This document shows positions 33,674-42,861 of a stretch of 64,000 bases of DNA, one piece after another (position 1 is the first letter of the stretch; the number at the start of each line of letters is the position of its first letter). The notes beneath the pieces were generated by a model, which had not been told where the DNA came from, did not search any database, and saw only the letters and a program-made list of their open reading frames with translations. The stretch spans positions 2,098,001-2,162,000 of the forward strand of contig NC_018016.1 in assembly GCF_000265465.1 (NCBI RefSeq), in the 5' to 3' direction. This DNA comes from Ornithobacterium rhinotracheale DSM 15997 (lineage in GTDB: Bacteria; Bacteroidota; Bacteroidia; Flavobacteriales; Weeksellaceae). The position numbers were made by a program, and so were the translations under genes.

Positions 33674-34525
33674 ATGGAAAAATTAAACTTAGATTTGACC
33701 AAGATAGATTTAGATTGGCTTATTTCGAATTCTATTTCTTGGGGCTTGAAATTATTCACCGCGATAATAATTCTTGTCATTGGTTTTTGGTTGACATCAA
33801 AGGCTTCTGTTTTAATTATCAAATTTTTATCAAAAAGTAGATTGTCGGTTTCTATAAGAAACTTTTTACAGTCATTGGTTTCGGTTTTATTAAAAGTGCT
33901 TACCATAATCATTGCGATGAATACGGTAGGGATTCAAACAACATCTTTGGCAGCATTATTAGGAGGTCTTGCAGTTGGGGTAGGGCTTGCGTTGCAGGGA
34001 AGTTTATCCAATTTAGCAGGAGGGTTATTGATTTTATTTTTTAAGCCATTTAAAGTCGGAGATTATATTGAAGCATTAGGGCAAAAAGGAACGGTGCAGG
34101 TGATTGATATTTTGCAAACAGTTCTTTTAGCACCAAATGGTCAAACCATTATTTTACCTAATGGAAATGTATTTAATAATCCGATTATTAATTTAACTCA
34201 AAGTGGTTACCGAAGGGTAGAAATAGGCATAGGAGTAAGTTACGATGCTGAATTTGACCATGTAAAGGAGGTACTGACCGAAGTGATAAAAAATGAACCG
34301 CTAGTGATAGAAGATAGAGGTTATGTTATTGAAATTAATGAATTTGGTGACAATAGCGTGAATTTAGCAATGTATTGTTATTGTAATTCAGCAGATTTCA
34401 TGACAGTGAAATGGAATCTTAATAGAGCAACTAAAAAAGCTCTAGATGCGAATGGCATTGGTATCCCTTATCCGCAGAGAGATTTGCATTTAATTATGCC
34501 TGAAAATAATATACTACAGAAGTAG
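33674..34525 (+). CDS. Small-conductance mechanosensitive channel (MscS family)
   Basis: From the ATG at 33674, 283 residues, close to E. coli MscS. Three hydrophobic helices come first; the third (TTSLAALLGGLAVGVGLALQGSLSNLAGGLLILF) is the Gly/Ala-packed pore helix. The cytosolic beta domain with PFKVGDYIEALGQKGTVQVIDILQTVLLAPNGQTIILPNG follows. It opens under membrane tension to release solutes on hypo-osmotic shock. It converges on pepE across a shared terminator. Confidence 0.93.
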   Translation: MEKLNLDLTKIDLDWLISNSISWGLKLFTAIIILVIGFWLTSKASVLIIKFLSKSRLSVSIRNFLQSLVSVLLKVLTIIIAMNTVGIQTTSLAALLGGLAVGVGLALQGSLSNLAGGLLILFFKPFKVGDYIEALGQKGTVQVIDILQTVLLAPNGQTIILPNGNVFNNPIINLTQSGYRRVEIGIGVSYDAEFDHVKEVLTEVIKNEPLVIEDRGYVIEINEFGDNSVNLAMYCYCNSADFMTVKWNLNRATKKALDANGIGIPYPQRDLHLIMPENNILQK

Positions 34526-34563
34526 TGTAATTTTTGTGTAAAAGATTTTGATATTTTTTATAA

Positions 34564-34603
34564 AAATAAATCCTTTCTCAGACGCCTGAGAGAGGATTTA
34601 TTT
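34564..34603. terminator. Bidirectional terminator between mscS and pepE
   Basis: An 18-base stem with one mismatch (AAATAAATCCTTTCTCAG with its complement, ACGC loop). A/T-rich flanks on both sides suit termination in either direction. Confidence 0.7.
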
Positions 34604-34607
34604 ATTT

Positions 34608-35327
34608 TTAGAATAACTGCGGAAATAGTTCTTGAATATTGATTCCGCTTTCTACTTCATATGGTGCTTTGTTTTTTTCAAAAATCCTTGAAGTATGCGG
34701 ACCTTCAATTGTCAGTTTATTGTTATAACAAAGGATGAAATTCCCTTCGCGTAATCCTACAACAGGCGTTTCGTTTTGAGTGAGAAATTCTAAAATTCGG
34801 GTTTCGCGCGTTTCTCCTTTGTGTTTGGAGTTTGGATCTGGGTCTAAATAATGAGGATTTAAGCAAAATGGAACAATTCCCATGGTATCAAAACTTGGCG
34901 GATACACAATAGGCATGTCATTGGTAGTCTTCATAGTTAGTCCTCCAATGTTGGAGCCAGCACTAGTCCCTAGATAGCGAGTTCCGTTTTCGATACTACG
35001 CTTTAAGGTCGGGAATAAATCAAACTCGTACATTTTTTTGACTAAAAGAAAAGTATTTCCCCCGCCTGTGAAGACTGCTTCGGCGTTTTCCAAACATTCT
35101 TTTTTATTTTCTACACTATGTAGTCCCGTAACATTTATATTTAATTCTTGAAAGAAATCTTGCGCTTTTTGAGTGTATTCTTCGTGTGTGATTCCGCTTG
35201 GTCTTGCAAATGGAATGAATATCAATTCTTTACAATCTTTGAATAATTCAGCGATTTCATTTTTTAAATAAGCTAAATATCCGCTACCATAAACAGTGGA
35301 TGTGCTGGCTAAGATAAAATTCTTCAT
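34608..35327 (-). CDS. pepE: Peptidase E (alpha-aspartyl dipeptidase)
   Basis: About 239 residues of the S51 family. FTGGGNTFLLVKKM precedes the nucleophile elbow YLGTSAGSNIGG, with the catalytic serine near 122, and the catalytic His is in LNPHYLDPDPNS. PepE removes N-terminal Asp from dipeptides in the cytoplasm. A second ATG two codons upstream (35333) is equally possible. It appears to be a single-gene unit. Confidence 0.93.
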   Translation of the reverse strand: MKNFILASTSTVYGSGYLAYLKNEIAELFKDCKELIFIPFARPSGITHEEYTQKAQDFFQELNINVTGLHSVENKKECLENAEAVFTGGGNTFLLVKKMYEFDLFPTLKRSIENGTRYLGTSAGSNIGGLTMKTTNDMPIVYPPSFDTMGIVPFCLNPHYLDPDPNSKHKGETRETRILEFLTQNETPVVGLREGNFILCYNNKLTIEGPHTSRIFEKNKAPYEVESGINIQELFPQLF

Positions 35328-35400
35328 AATCATTAAAAAAATAGCGCAAATTGTGGAATATGTAAAATGCTTTTAATAAATTGCAAGAAAATAAAAAACA

Positions 35401-36585
35401 ATGAACATTAATCCTACTGTTTTTAATTCAATACTAGACAATGATTTTTACAAATTTACCATGCAGTGCGCTGTGGTAAAACTTTTTCCAAATATACGAG
35501 CAAAATATAAATTTATCAACCGCGGAAAGCACGAATTCCCAGATGGGTTTAAAGATTTAATGCGTGCGGCGGTGGATAATATGGCACATTTAAAACTTAC
35601 CAAAGATGAAAAAGCTTTTTTAATCAGAACTTGTCCGTACTTGAACCCTGCTTATATCGACTTCTTGGAAGGCTATCGTTATGACCCGTCTGAGGTGCAT
35701 ATTGAGCAAAATGGAGCTGATTTAGAAGTAAGTATAGAGGGCTTGTGGTATCGTACCATCTTATGGGAAGTTCCTCTGCTTTCGATGATTTCGGAGTTGT
35801 ATTATAAAGCGACTAATCAAGAAAGCTGGAGCGATGAGAAAATCGTGAAAAATACGCTAGATAAAGTAAAATTATTTAATGAACTAGGCGTAAAGTTTGC
35901 GGAGTTTGGTACACGCCGCCGCCATAGCTATCATGTTCAGCGCAAGGTGGTTCATGCGCTCGAAACTTATAATGGGCATAGTTTCACAGGTTCGTCTAAT
36001 GTGCATATGGCAATGCTTTATAACACTAAGCCAATCGGAACGCATGCACACGAGTGGTTTATGTTCCACGCAGCGGAATATGGCTTTAAAATGTCTAATG
36101 CCATGGCTTTAGAACATTGGGTAGATGTATTTAGAGGAGATTTGGGGGTGGCACTTTCGGATACTTATACCACAGATGTTTTCTTCAAGCAATTTGATAC
36201 TAAATTTGCTAAGCTGTTTGATGGGGTGCGCCATGACAGTGGAGACCCGATTGAATTTGCCAATAAAACCATTGATCACTACAAAAGTCACGGAATCAAT
36301 CCGCATTATAAATACATAATTTTCTCAGACGGATTAAATCCTGAAAAAGTGAAATCCATTACCGAGGCTACGAAAGGAAAAATCGGAATTTCGTTTGGAA
36401 TTGGAACTAATTTAACCAATGATGTTGGGCTTGAGCCTATGAATATTGTGATTAAGCTCACAGATGTGCTCACCAGCGATAACGAATGGGTGCCTACCGT
36501 AAAACTTTCAGATGAGCCGTTTAAGCATACAGGAGACGAGAGAATGATTCATTTAGCTAAAGAATTATTGAGAATTAAAGATTAA
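35401..36585 (+). CDS. pncB: Nicotinate phosphoribosyltransferase
   Basis: A 394-residue enzyme of PncB length. It has LDNDFYKFTMQ near the start, EFGTRRRHSYHVQ with the phosphorylatable His region, TGSSNVHMA, GTHAHEWFMFHAAEYG, and the PRPP-binding RHDSGDPIEFA and ISFGIGTNLTND segments. It makes nicotinate mononucleotide from nicotinate and PRPP for NAD salvage. A strong terminator follows. Confidence 0.96.
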   Translation: MNINPTVFNSILDNDFYKFTMQCAVVKLFPNIRAKYKFINRGKHEFPDGFKDLMRAAVDNMAHLKLTKDEKAFLIRTCPYLNPAYIDFLEGYRYDPSEVHIEQNGADLEVSIEGLWYRTILWEVPLLSMISELYYKATNQESWSDEKIVKNTLDKVKLFNELGVKFAEFGTRRRHSYHVQRKVVHALETYNGHSFTGSSNVHMAMLYNTKPIGTHAHEWFMFHAAEYGFKMSNAMALEHWVDVFRGDLGVALSDTYTTDVFFKQFDTKFAKLFDGVRHDSGDPIEFANKTIDHYKSHGINPHYKYIIFSDGLNPEKVKSITEATKGKIGISFGIGTNLTNDVGLEPMNIVIKLTDVLTSDNEWVPTVKLSDEPFKHTGDERMIHLAKELLRIKD

Positions 36586-36602
36586 GTAAAATAAAGGATT
36601 AT

Positions 36603-36637
36603 AAAAAATCCGTTCCCACAGTGGGAACGGATTTTTT
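36603..36637. terminator. Bidirectional terminator between pncB and the S9 peptidase gene
   Basis: A 17-base perfect palindrome-like stem (AAAAAATCCGTTCCCAC and complement) with A and T runs at its ends, between converging genes. Confidence 0.85.
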
Positions 36638-36672
36638 TATCAAAAAAAAAGACTGAAAAAATCGAATTTTAG

Positions 36673-39078
36673 TTATTTTTTTAAGCAATCATCTAAGAAT
36701 TTTTCTTGTTCCCAAAGAACATGCATAATGCTCTTTTTAGCTCGGTATCCGTGAGATTCTTTAGGTAGTAGCACCAATCGAACGGGAGCCCCCAAGTTTT
36801 TAAGTGCTTGGAAATAGCGAATACTTTGAAATGTAAAAGTACCTGAATTGTTATCGGCATCGCCATGAATTAATAACAAAGGCTTTTTCATTTTATTAGC
36901 GTTCATAAATGGCGACATTGTGTTATACAGTTTTGGATTGTCCCAATAGTTTCTCTGTTCCGATTGGAATCCAAAAGGCGTGAGCGTTCGGTTGTAGGCA
37001 CCACTTCGTGCCACACCACATTTAAAATCGTCGCTGTGTGTGAGTAGATTAGCCGTCATAAACGCCCCATAAGAGTGCCCGCCCACGGCAACGCGATTTC
37101 TATCGATGTAGCCCAGTTTGTCCACCGCATCTATCGCAGCTCTGCCATCGGCTACAAGTTGCTCAATAAATGTATCGTTTGGTTCAGTTGTGCCTTCGCC
37201 TATGATTGGGAACGAGGCGTCGTCAAGCACTGCATAACCTTTGTTCACCCAGTACACAAAAGATCCGTAGTAGGGATAAGTAAATTCATTTGGGTTCTTT
37301 TTGTTTTGTCCCGCGGTAGATTTTGATTTATATTCAGCAGGATATGCCCAAATGAGCAATGGTAATTTTTTACCGCTTTTTGGGTCGTAATTTTTGGGTA
37401 AATAGAGCGTTCCTGTTAAGTCTACGCCATCGTTTCGTTTGTAGTGGATCACTTCTTTGTGCACGCCTTTTAAGGCTTCGAACGGATTTTTAAATTCAGT
37501 GAGTGCTCTTGATTTTTTAGATTTTAAACTTTTTACATAATAGTTTGGATAATCTTCTGGCGATTCGATTTGCGTTAAAATATCTTTGTTTTTAAAATTA
37601 CTAAAAGTCAATAAACTTTCTTTTTTTCCTTTTAGATTCGAAGTGTAAAGTCTTTTAGTTTTAAAATTTTTCAAATCGATTTCGTCCACAAACGGGAATT
37701 GCCCTTTTGGGGTGTAACCATCGCCAAAGAGGTATGCCTTGCCTTTGTCGGTAGCCACTATATATTCGCCCCATTGATTTTTTTGCTTGTACAAACTTCC
37801 GGGGTCGTTGTAGACATCTTGGTAGTTTCTGTCTTGAATCACTTTAATTAAATTCCCATTGCTCGGGTCGATGGCATATTGTTTCACATTTCGAGTGTCG
37901 TACCAGCTATCTGAAACCAAAGCTAAACGATCATTCACCCAATCGATGCCATTAAATCTCTGTTTAGTTTTAAAAATAGGCGTAGGATTTTCGTTAAAAG
38001 GAGCTTTCCAGAAATAAATTTCATCGCGATAATCCGCAGGTTTATTCGCATCGCCACCATCTAAGGCTTCCACAAAATAAAGCGTTGCAGGTGCATCATT
38101 TCTCCAGTTGATGTTTCTTTTGCCCACGCGTGTAGAGGAGAATCCTTTAGGTCTAATTTCATCAAGAGGCTTGTCATATACTACTTTTACAAGATTTCCC
38201 TGTTTGTCATAAACACGCTCTTCAATCGGGAATCTACCAATCGGAACGATGTAAGAAAATGGCTTTTTCAAAACGCTGATGAGCCAATAATTGCCATCTG
38301 GCGATTGCTGATCGCTTAGGTATAAATCATCTTTTAAGAAAGGTGTTTTTTTGCCATTTAAATCAATATAGCTTAAAGATGAAAGCATGGCATTTTCAAA
38401 ATTAGCTTCGTCTTGCGGATCCTTTAATAAATCTTGGTAAGTTCGGTTCTGCGAAACTTTTCCTGAGCTGGTAGAAACGATAGGGCCGCTCGGCAATTGT
38501 CCTGTTTTGTCGATATATGGCTTGCGTTGTGTAGAAACTTCTTTAATCAAAAAGCCTTGGCTATTCTTTAACCAAGAGTAAGGCGTTCCCACAATGGCAT
38601 TGAGCGGAAGCGTTTCCAAACGATGTGCCGTTGCTGTTTTTAAGTCCACATACCACAGCTCCACTGATTTGGGTTTAATATTTAAAAAAGCTAATTTCTC
38701 ATTATCTGGCGAAAAGCTCATCGACGAGATTTTAGCATTTTCGGGTAAATTTTTCACTGCCGAAACCTTATTGGTTTTCATGTCTTTTACCTGAAGATTG
38801 GTGTAGTAGGTAATCTCGTTGCTAATGTTGTTATTAGGATTAAAACGCACCCCCGCCAAGCGCATTTCGTCTTGGTTCAGTTCCTCAAGCGTTTTGTAGG
38901 TATTGCGATTGGCAAGCACCATGAAACTTCTATTGTCGTTGAGCAATACACTCGGAACTCGCTCATAGTCTGCAAGTTCTAAAATAGCTTGCGAAGGCAC
39001 TTGGTAGCTTATGTTTTCTTGTGCAAAACCTTGCGACACAAGTCCTAGCAAGCAAAGGCTTAAAAATGTTCTCTTCAT
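36673..39078 (-). CDS. Secreted prolyl-oligopeptidase-family (S9) serine peptidase, glutamyl-endopeptidase-like
   Basis: An 801-residue protein with a signal peptide ending in SQGFAQ (about residue 19) and a long beta-propeller-like region (about 40-540). The S9 hydrolase domain has the nucleophile elbow VGGHSYGAFMTANLL, the Asp in IHGDADNNSGT and the His in PKESHGYRAKKS. Overall layout recalls the glutamyl endopeptidase group of S9, but specificity is not certain. It probably degrades peptides in the periplasm or outside the cell. It is a single-gene unit. Confidence 0.88.
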   Translation of the reverse strand: MKRTFLSLCLLGLVSQGFAQENISYQVPSQAILELADYERVPSVLLNDNRSFMVLANRNTYKTLEELNQDEMRLAGVRFNPNNNISNEITYYTNLQVKDMKTNKVSAVKNLPENAKISSMSFSPDNEKLAFLNIKPKSVELWYVDLKTATAHRLETLPLNAIVGTPYSWLKNSQGFLIKEVSTQRKPYIDKTGQLPSGPIVSTSSGKVSQNRTYQDLLKDPQDEANFENAMLSSLSYIDLNGKKTPFLKDDLYLSDQQSPDGNYWLISVLKKPFSYIVPIGRFPIEERVYDKQGNLVKVVYDKPLDEIRPKGFSSTRVGKRNINWRNDAPATLYFVEALDGGDANKPADYRDEIYFWKAPFNENPTPIFKTKQRFNGIDWVNDRLALVSDSWYDTRNVKQYAIDPSNGNLIKVIQDRNYQDVYNDPGSLYKQKNQWGEYIVATDKGKAYLFGDGYTPKGQFPFVDEIDLKNFKTKRLYTSNLKGKKESLLTFSNFKNKDILTQIESPEDYPNYYVKSLKSKKSRALTEFKNPFEALKGVHKEVIHYKRNDGVDLTGTLYLPKNYDPKSGKKLPLLIWAYPAEYKSKSTAGQNKKNPNEFTYPYYGSFVYWVNKGYAVLDDASFPIIGEGTTEPNDTFIEQLVADGRAAIDAVDKLGYIDRNRVAVGGHSYGAFMTANLLTHSDDFKCGVARSGAYNRTLTPFGFQSEQRNYWDNPKLYNTMSPFMNANKMKKPLLLIHGDADNNSGTFTFQSIRYFQALKNLGAPVRLVLLPKESHGYRAKKSIMHVLWEQEKFLDDCLKK

Positions 39079-39314
39079 ATAATTTAAATTAGGATAATCA
39101 ATTGAGCTTTCTAAGATAATGATTTTTACTTAAATCAAAAATTTATTAATAATTGAAAATCATATGAAAAATAATATTTAGATACTTTTTTTGTTTTTTA
39201 TGGAATAAAAAAAGCTATTCTTTAATATTTTAAGTGAAAGAATTGAGAGATTTTTACGATTAATTTTTTATATCTAAGTTTTAGGAATTTGATAGGCGAT
39301 AAATAAATTATTCT

Positions 39315-39322
39315 TAATTTTG
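39315..39322 (+). promoter_or_regulatory. -7 element of the DUF1015 gene, four bases before its ATG
   Basis: TAATTTTG ends at 39322 and the ATG is at 39327, so the transcript is likely leaderless. Confidence 0.55.
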
Positions 39323-39326
39323 CAGC

Positions 39327-40562
39327 ATGATACAATTTAGGCCTTTTAAGGGGATCCGTCCAGCCAAAACAAAAGCCGCAAGTGTGGCTACCAAAAACAT
39401 AGACTATTATGATTCGGCTGAAATTGATTATGAGTTAAAAAATAATCCAGATTCTTTCTTTAAAGTAATTGAACCAGCTTTGTTAGGAGATGACGAAGCG
39501 AGTTTGGTAAAAGTAAGAGAAAATCTAGAAACATTTATCAAAGAAAAAATTTTATTAAAAGACCCTAGTTCTTACTACATTTATGAGCAAGAGGACGCCA
39601 AACATGGGAAAACACTTGGAATCATAGGAGTAGTAAGTTTAGATGATTATAAAAATGGTCTGATTAAAAGACACGAAAATACGCTCAAAGAACGACAAGA
39701 AAAGTTTACGAGATATTTGAAGACCATCAACCTGCAGCCAGATCCTGTGTTGCTCACTTTTCCAGAAAATAGCAATATAGAAATGATTATTTCTATGATT
39801 ACGGTAAAAACTCCGTGTTTAGAATTTTCAGGTTCAGATCAGCGCACACATCGTTTGTGGCAGGTGAAGGATCGTTTGCTCATGCAGCAATTAAAGTTTG
39901 CGATAGAGAAATTACCAGCACTCTACATTGCAGATGGGCACCATCGCATGGAAAGCTCTGTACAATATACCGAGCACCGCAGAGCCGAGGAGCCAGATTT
40001 CTTCGGAGGGGAAATGTTTAATTACACACTTGCTGTCATTATTCCGGGGAATTTCTTGAAAATCTATGATTACAACCGTTTGGTCAAAGATTTAAATGGA
40101 ATGACAGAGGAAGAGTTTTTAGAAAAATTAAAAACCGTATTTAGTGTAATCGAGAAGAAATCTCCTTATTACCCATCAAGCAAGCACCATTTATCCATGT
40201 ACCTGAATGGAAAATTCTATGCACTTTATGTAAACCACAGCTACCGTGGTGTGCCAAAAGCGTTGGGAGAATTAGATACTTACTTGTGGGAAGAGCATAT
40301 CATGAAACCTATTTTAGGGATTGAGGATTCTCGCGAGAGCGACAAAGTAGAATTTGTAAAAGGAACAGGCGATATTAACGGAATTATGAAAATGAAGGAA
40401 TTGGTGGACAAAGGTGAGTACAAAGTAGCCTTTGGTTTCTATCCAATTGCGCTCAAAGATTTAAAATTAGTGGCAGATGAAGACAAAACCATGCCACCTA
40501 AGAGCACCTACATTTATCCCAAATTTTTATCGGCACTCACCATGTTAGATTTAAATGATTAA
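39327..40562 (+). CDS. DUF1015 family protein
   Basis: 411 residues. It begins with FRPFKGIRPAKTKAASVAT, has YIYEQEDAKHGKTLGIIGVVSLDDY, and carries the family hallmark LYIADGHHRMESS followed by FNYTLAVIIPGNFLKIYDYNR. The DGHHR motif recalls the active site of ParB/sulfiredoxin-fold free-serine kinases (SerK/SbnI), so a small-molecule kinase role is possible, but this is inference. The PLPBP gene starts at its stop codon, linking the two in one transcript. Confidence 0.8.
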   Translation: MIQFRPFKGIRPAKTKAASVATKNIDYYDSAEIDYELKNNPDSFFKVIEPALLGDDEASLVKVRENLETFIKEKILLKDPSSYYIYEQEDAKHGKTLGIIGVVSLDDYKNGLIKRHENTLKERQEKFTRYLKTINLQPDPVLLTFPENSNIEMIISMITVKTPCLEFSGSDQRTHRLWQVKDRLLMQQLKFAIEKLPALYIADGHHRMESSVQYTEHRRAEEPDFFGGEMFNYTLAVIIPGNFLKIYDYNRLVKDLNGMTEEEFLEKLKTVFSVIEKKSPYYPSSKHHLSMYLNGKFYALYVNHSYRGVPKALGELDTYLWEEHIMKPILGIEDSRESDKVEFVKGTGDINGIMKMKELVDKGEYKVAFGFYPIALKDLKLVADEDKTMPPKSTYIYPKFLSALTMLDLND

Positions 40563-40566
40563 TCCC

Positions 40567-41220
40567 ATGAGCCTTGTAGAAAATTACCAAAAAATCAAAA
40601 AATCATTGCCTGCAGAAGTTGTGCTGGTTGCGGTATCTAAAACCAAGCCTGTGGAGGATATCCAAGCCTTGTACGATGCAGGCGTGAGAGATTTTGGTGA
40701 AAACAAAATCCAAGAAATGTGCGAAAAATACGAATCTTTGCCAAAAGACATTCGTTGGCACATGATTGGAGCATTGCAGTCTAATAAGGTAAAACACATG
40801 GCAGAATTTGTACACTTGATTCACGGAGTGCACAAAAAATCATTATTAAAAGAAATCGATAAGCGTGCAGCACAGGCAGGTCGTGTGCAAGAAGTTTTGC
40901 TTGAAGTAAAAATTGCCGAGGAAGATTCCAAACACGGAATGACACGCCAATCGGCACGCGAAATTCTAGAAACACAAGCCGACTTCCCAAATGTAAAAAT
41001 TGCGGGCTTAATGGGTATGGCAACTTTTACCGATGATGAATCTCAAGTGACAGAGGAGTTTAAAGAATTGCACCAGATTTTTGTAGACTTGCAAAAAGAT
41101 TTTCCGCAATTGCAAATCCTTTCTATGGGCATGAGCGGCGATTATCTCATCGCGGTGGAGCAGGGAAGTACCATGGTGCGTGTGGGGAGTAAAATCTTTG
41201 GCGAAAGAAATTACCATTAG
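40567..41220 (+). CDS. PLP homeostasis protein (YggS/PLPBP family)
   Basis: About 217 residues of an alanine-racemase-like TIM barrel. The PLP lysine is in VLVAVSKTKPVEDIQALYDAG, followed by FGENKIQEMCEKYE, RWHMIGALQSNKVKHM, KHGMTRQSA and LSMGMSGDYLIAVEQGSTMVRVGSKIFG. It binds PLP and buffers its level without known enzyme activity. An ATG at 40555 that overlaps the DUF1015 stop is an alternative start. Coupling with DUF1015 hints at a link to amino-acid/PLP metabolism. Confidence 0.93.
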   Translation: MSLVENYQKIKKSLPAEVVLVAVSKTKPVEDIQALYDAGVRDFGENKIQEMCEKYESLPKDIRWHMIGALQSNKVKHMAEFVHLIHGVHKKSLLKEIDKRAAQAGRVQEVLLEVKIAEEDSKHGMTRQSAREILETQADFPNVKIAGLMGMATFTDDESQVTEEFKELHQIFVDLQKDFPQLQILSMGMSGDYLIAVEQGSTMVRVGSKIFGERNYH

Positions 41221-41223
41221 TGC

Positions 41224-42822
41224 ATGGTTTCAAAAATCAATTTTTATATATTTTTTATAAATGCCATATTTTTGATGGCATTTTTTTCGTGTAATCAAGC
41301 ACCAAAAATCGATGATTCTAAGGTTTTTAGGCTTAATCGTTACGAAAATGTTTCTTCGCTCGATCCTGCTTTTGCGCGTAGCAAATCTAATAATTGGATG
41401 TGTAATTTAATTTACACAGGCTTAGTCAATTTTGACGATAGTTTGCACATCGTTCCCGAAATTGCCAAAAAATGGAATATTTCGCCCGATGGCAAAAAAT
41501 ATACTTTTACATTACGAAACGATGTTTATTTTCAGCCCAATCAAGTTTTTGGTAAAGATTCAACACGCTTGGTAGTGGCAGAAGATTTTGTGTATAGTTT
41601 CGATCGATTAAAAGACCCAAAAATCGGTTCGTCGGGAGGTTTTGTTTTAAACAATGTGGAAAGTTATAAGGCATTAAACGATAGTGTTTTAGAAATAGAT
41701 TTAAAACAGGCGTTTCCTCCGTTTTTAGAGCTTTTGTGCATGAAATATTGTTCGGTGGTGCCACACGAAATTTTTGATGCAGGATTGGATTTTAATAAAA
41801 ATCCAGTCGGCACGGGACCATTTCAATTCCAGTTGTGGGAAGACAATGTGAAATTAGTTTTAAAGAAAAATCCATTGTTTTATTTAAAAGACGAAACGGG
41901 AAAAAAATTGCCATATTTGGATTTTGTGTCGGTGAAATTTCTGCCCGAAAAGCACAGCGAATTTTTACAATTAGTGCAAGGCAAAGTGGACATGCTTGCG
42001 AGTTTAGACCCGTCGTACAAAGATGAATTGCTTACGCCCAAAGGCGAATTGCAAGAAAAGTATAAATCATCGCTCGAGATGATAAAAGCTCCTTATTTAA
42101 ATACCGAATATTTATGTTTTTATCTCGATGGAAATGAATCCTTAGCACCTGAATTAAGAAAAGCCATAAACTCCGCCATCGACAAGGATAAAATGATTAT
42201 GTACTTGCGCAACAACATCGGATTTCCTGCAAATGGCGGTTTTATTCCGCAGGGGTTGCCTGGGCATTCGGCTAAAATAGGAGAGGGCTATAATACGCAA
42301 AAATCCCGTGCATTGATTGCTGATTATAAGGCTAAAAATAAATCTTTGCCATCGCTTAAATTGGTAACGACACAAGAGTATGCCGATGTGTGCGAATTTG
42401 TTCAGTCTGAGTTAAATAAAGTAGGTTTCCCTATCCAAGTAAATGTGGTGGATCCCGCAACATTGCGCGACGGAAAAGCCAATGGGAAGTTTCCATTTTT
42501 TAGAGCCAATTGGGGCGCAGATTATCCTGATGCCGAAAACTTTTTAGCTCTGTTTTATAGTAAAAACTTAGCGCCTTCAGGACCCAATTATTCACATTTT
42601 AAAAATCAAAAATTTGATGCGTTTTATGAGCAAGCGATAAACACAAACGACGAAAACGAGCGTGCTAAGCTGTACCAAAAAATGGACGAAATCTTGATGC
42701 AGGAAATGCCTGTGATTCCTACTTTTTACGACCAGAGCACCACTTTTTTACGAAAAAATGTCCACGGATTTACGACAAGTCCTATCAACATGCTTGATTT
42801 AACCCGTGTATGGAAAGATTAA
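41224..42822 (+). CDS. Peptide/nickel-type ABC transporter substrate-binding lipoprotein (SBP family 5)
   Basis: 532 residues with a lipoprotein signal (NAIFLMAFFSC, Cys23). The SBP_bac_5 domain shows SLDPAFARSKSNNWMCNLIYTGLV, FTLRNDVYFQPNQVFGKDS, NPVGTGPFQFQLWEDN, a RKAINSAIDKDKMI segment and WGADYPDAENFLALFY. It would bind peptides in the periplasm and deliver them to a Dpp/Opp permease. No permease or ATPase gene is adjacent; a DppB-type permease lies 20 kb away at 61995. The gene starts four bases after the PLPBP gene. Confidence 0.88.
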   Translation: MVSKINFYIFFINAIFLMAFFSCNQAPKIDDSKVFRLNRYENVSSLDPAFARSKSNNWMCNLIYTGLVNFDDSLHIVPEIAKKWNISPDGKKYTFTLRNDVYFQPNQVFGKDSTRLVVAEDFVYSFDRLKDPKIGSSGGFVLNNVESYKALNDSVLEIDLKQAFPPFLELLCMKYCSVVPHEIFDAGLDFNKNPVGTGPFQFQLWEDNVKLVLKKNPLFYLKDETGKKLPYLDFVSVKFLPEKHSEFLQLVQGKVDMLASLDPSYKDELLTPKGELQEKYKSSLEMIKAPYLNTEYLCFYLDGNESLAPELRKAINSAIDKDKMIMYLRNNIGFPANGGFIPQGLPGHSAKIGEGYNTQKSRALIADYKAKNKSLPSLKLVTTQEYADVCEFVQSELNKVGFPIQVNVVDPATLRDGKANGKFPFFRANWGADYPDAENFLALFYSKNLAPSGPNYSHFKNQKFDAFYEQAINTNDENERAKLYQKMDEILMQEMPVIPTFYDQSTTFLRKNVHGFTTSPINMLDLTRVWKD

Positions 42823-42832
42823 AAAAATATCA

Positions 42833-42840
42833 TACATTTG
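42833..42840 (+). promoter_or_regulatory. -7 element before the single-TM hypothetical gene
   Basis: TACATTTG, 21 bases before the ATG at 42862. It overlaps a TTG that might otherwise be taken as the start, which argues for the ATG. Confidence 0.5.
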
Positions 42841-42861
42841 CGTAAAAGCTATCATTCATCT

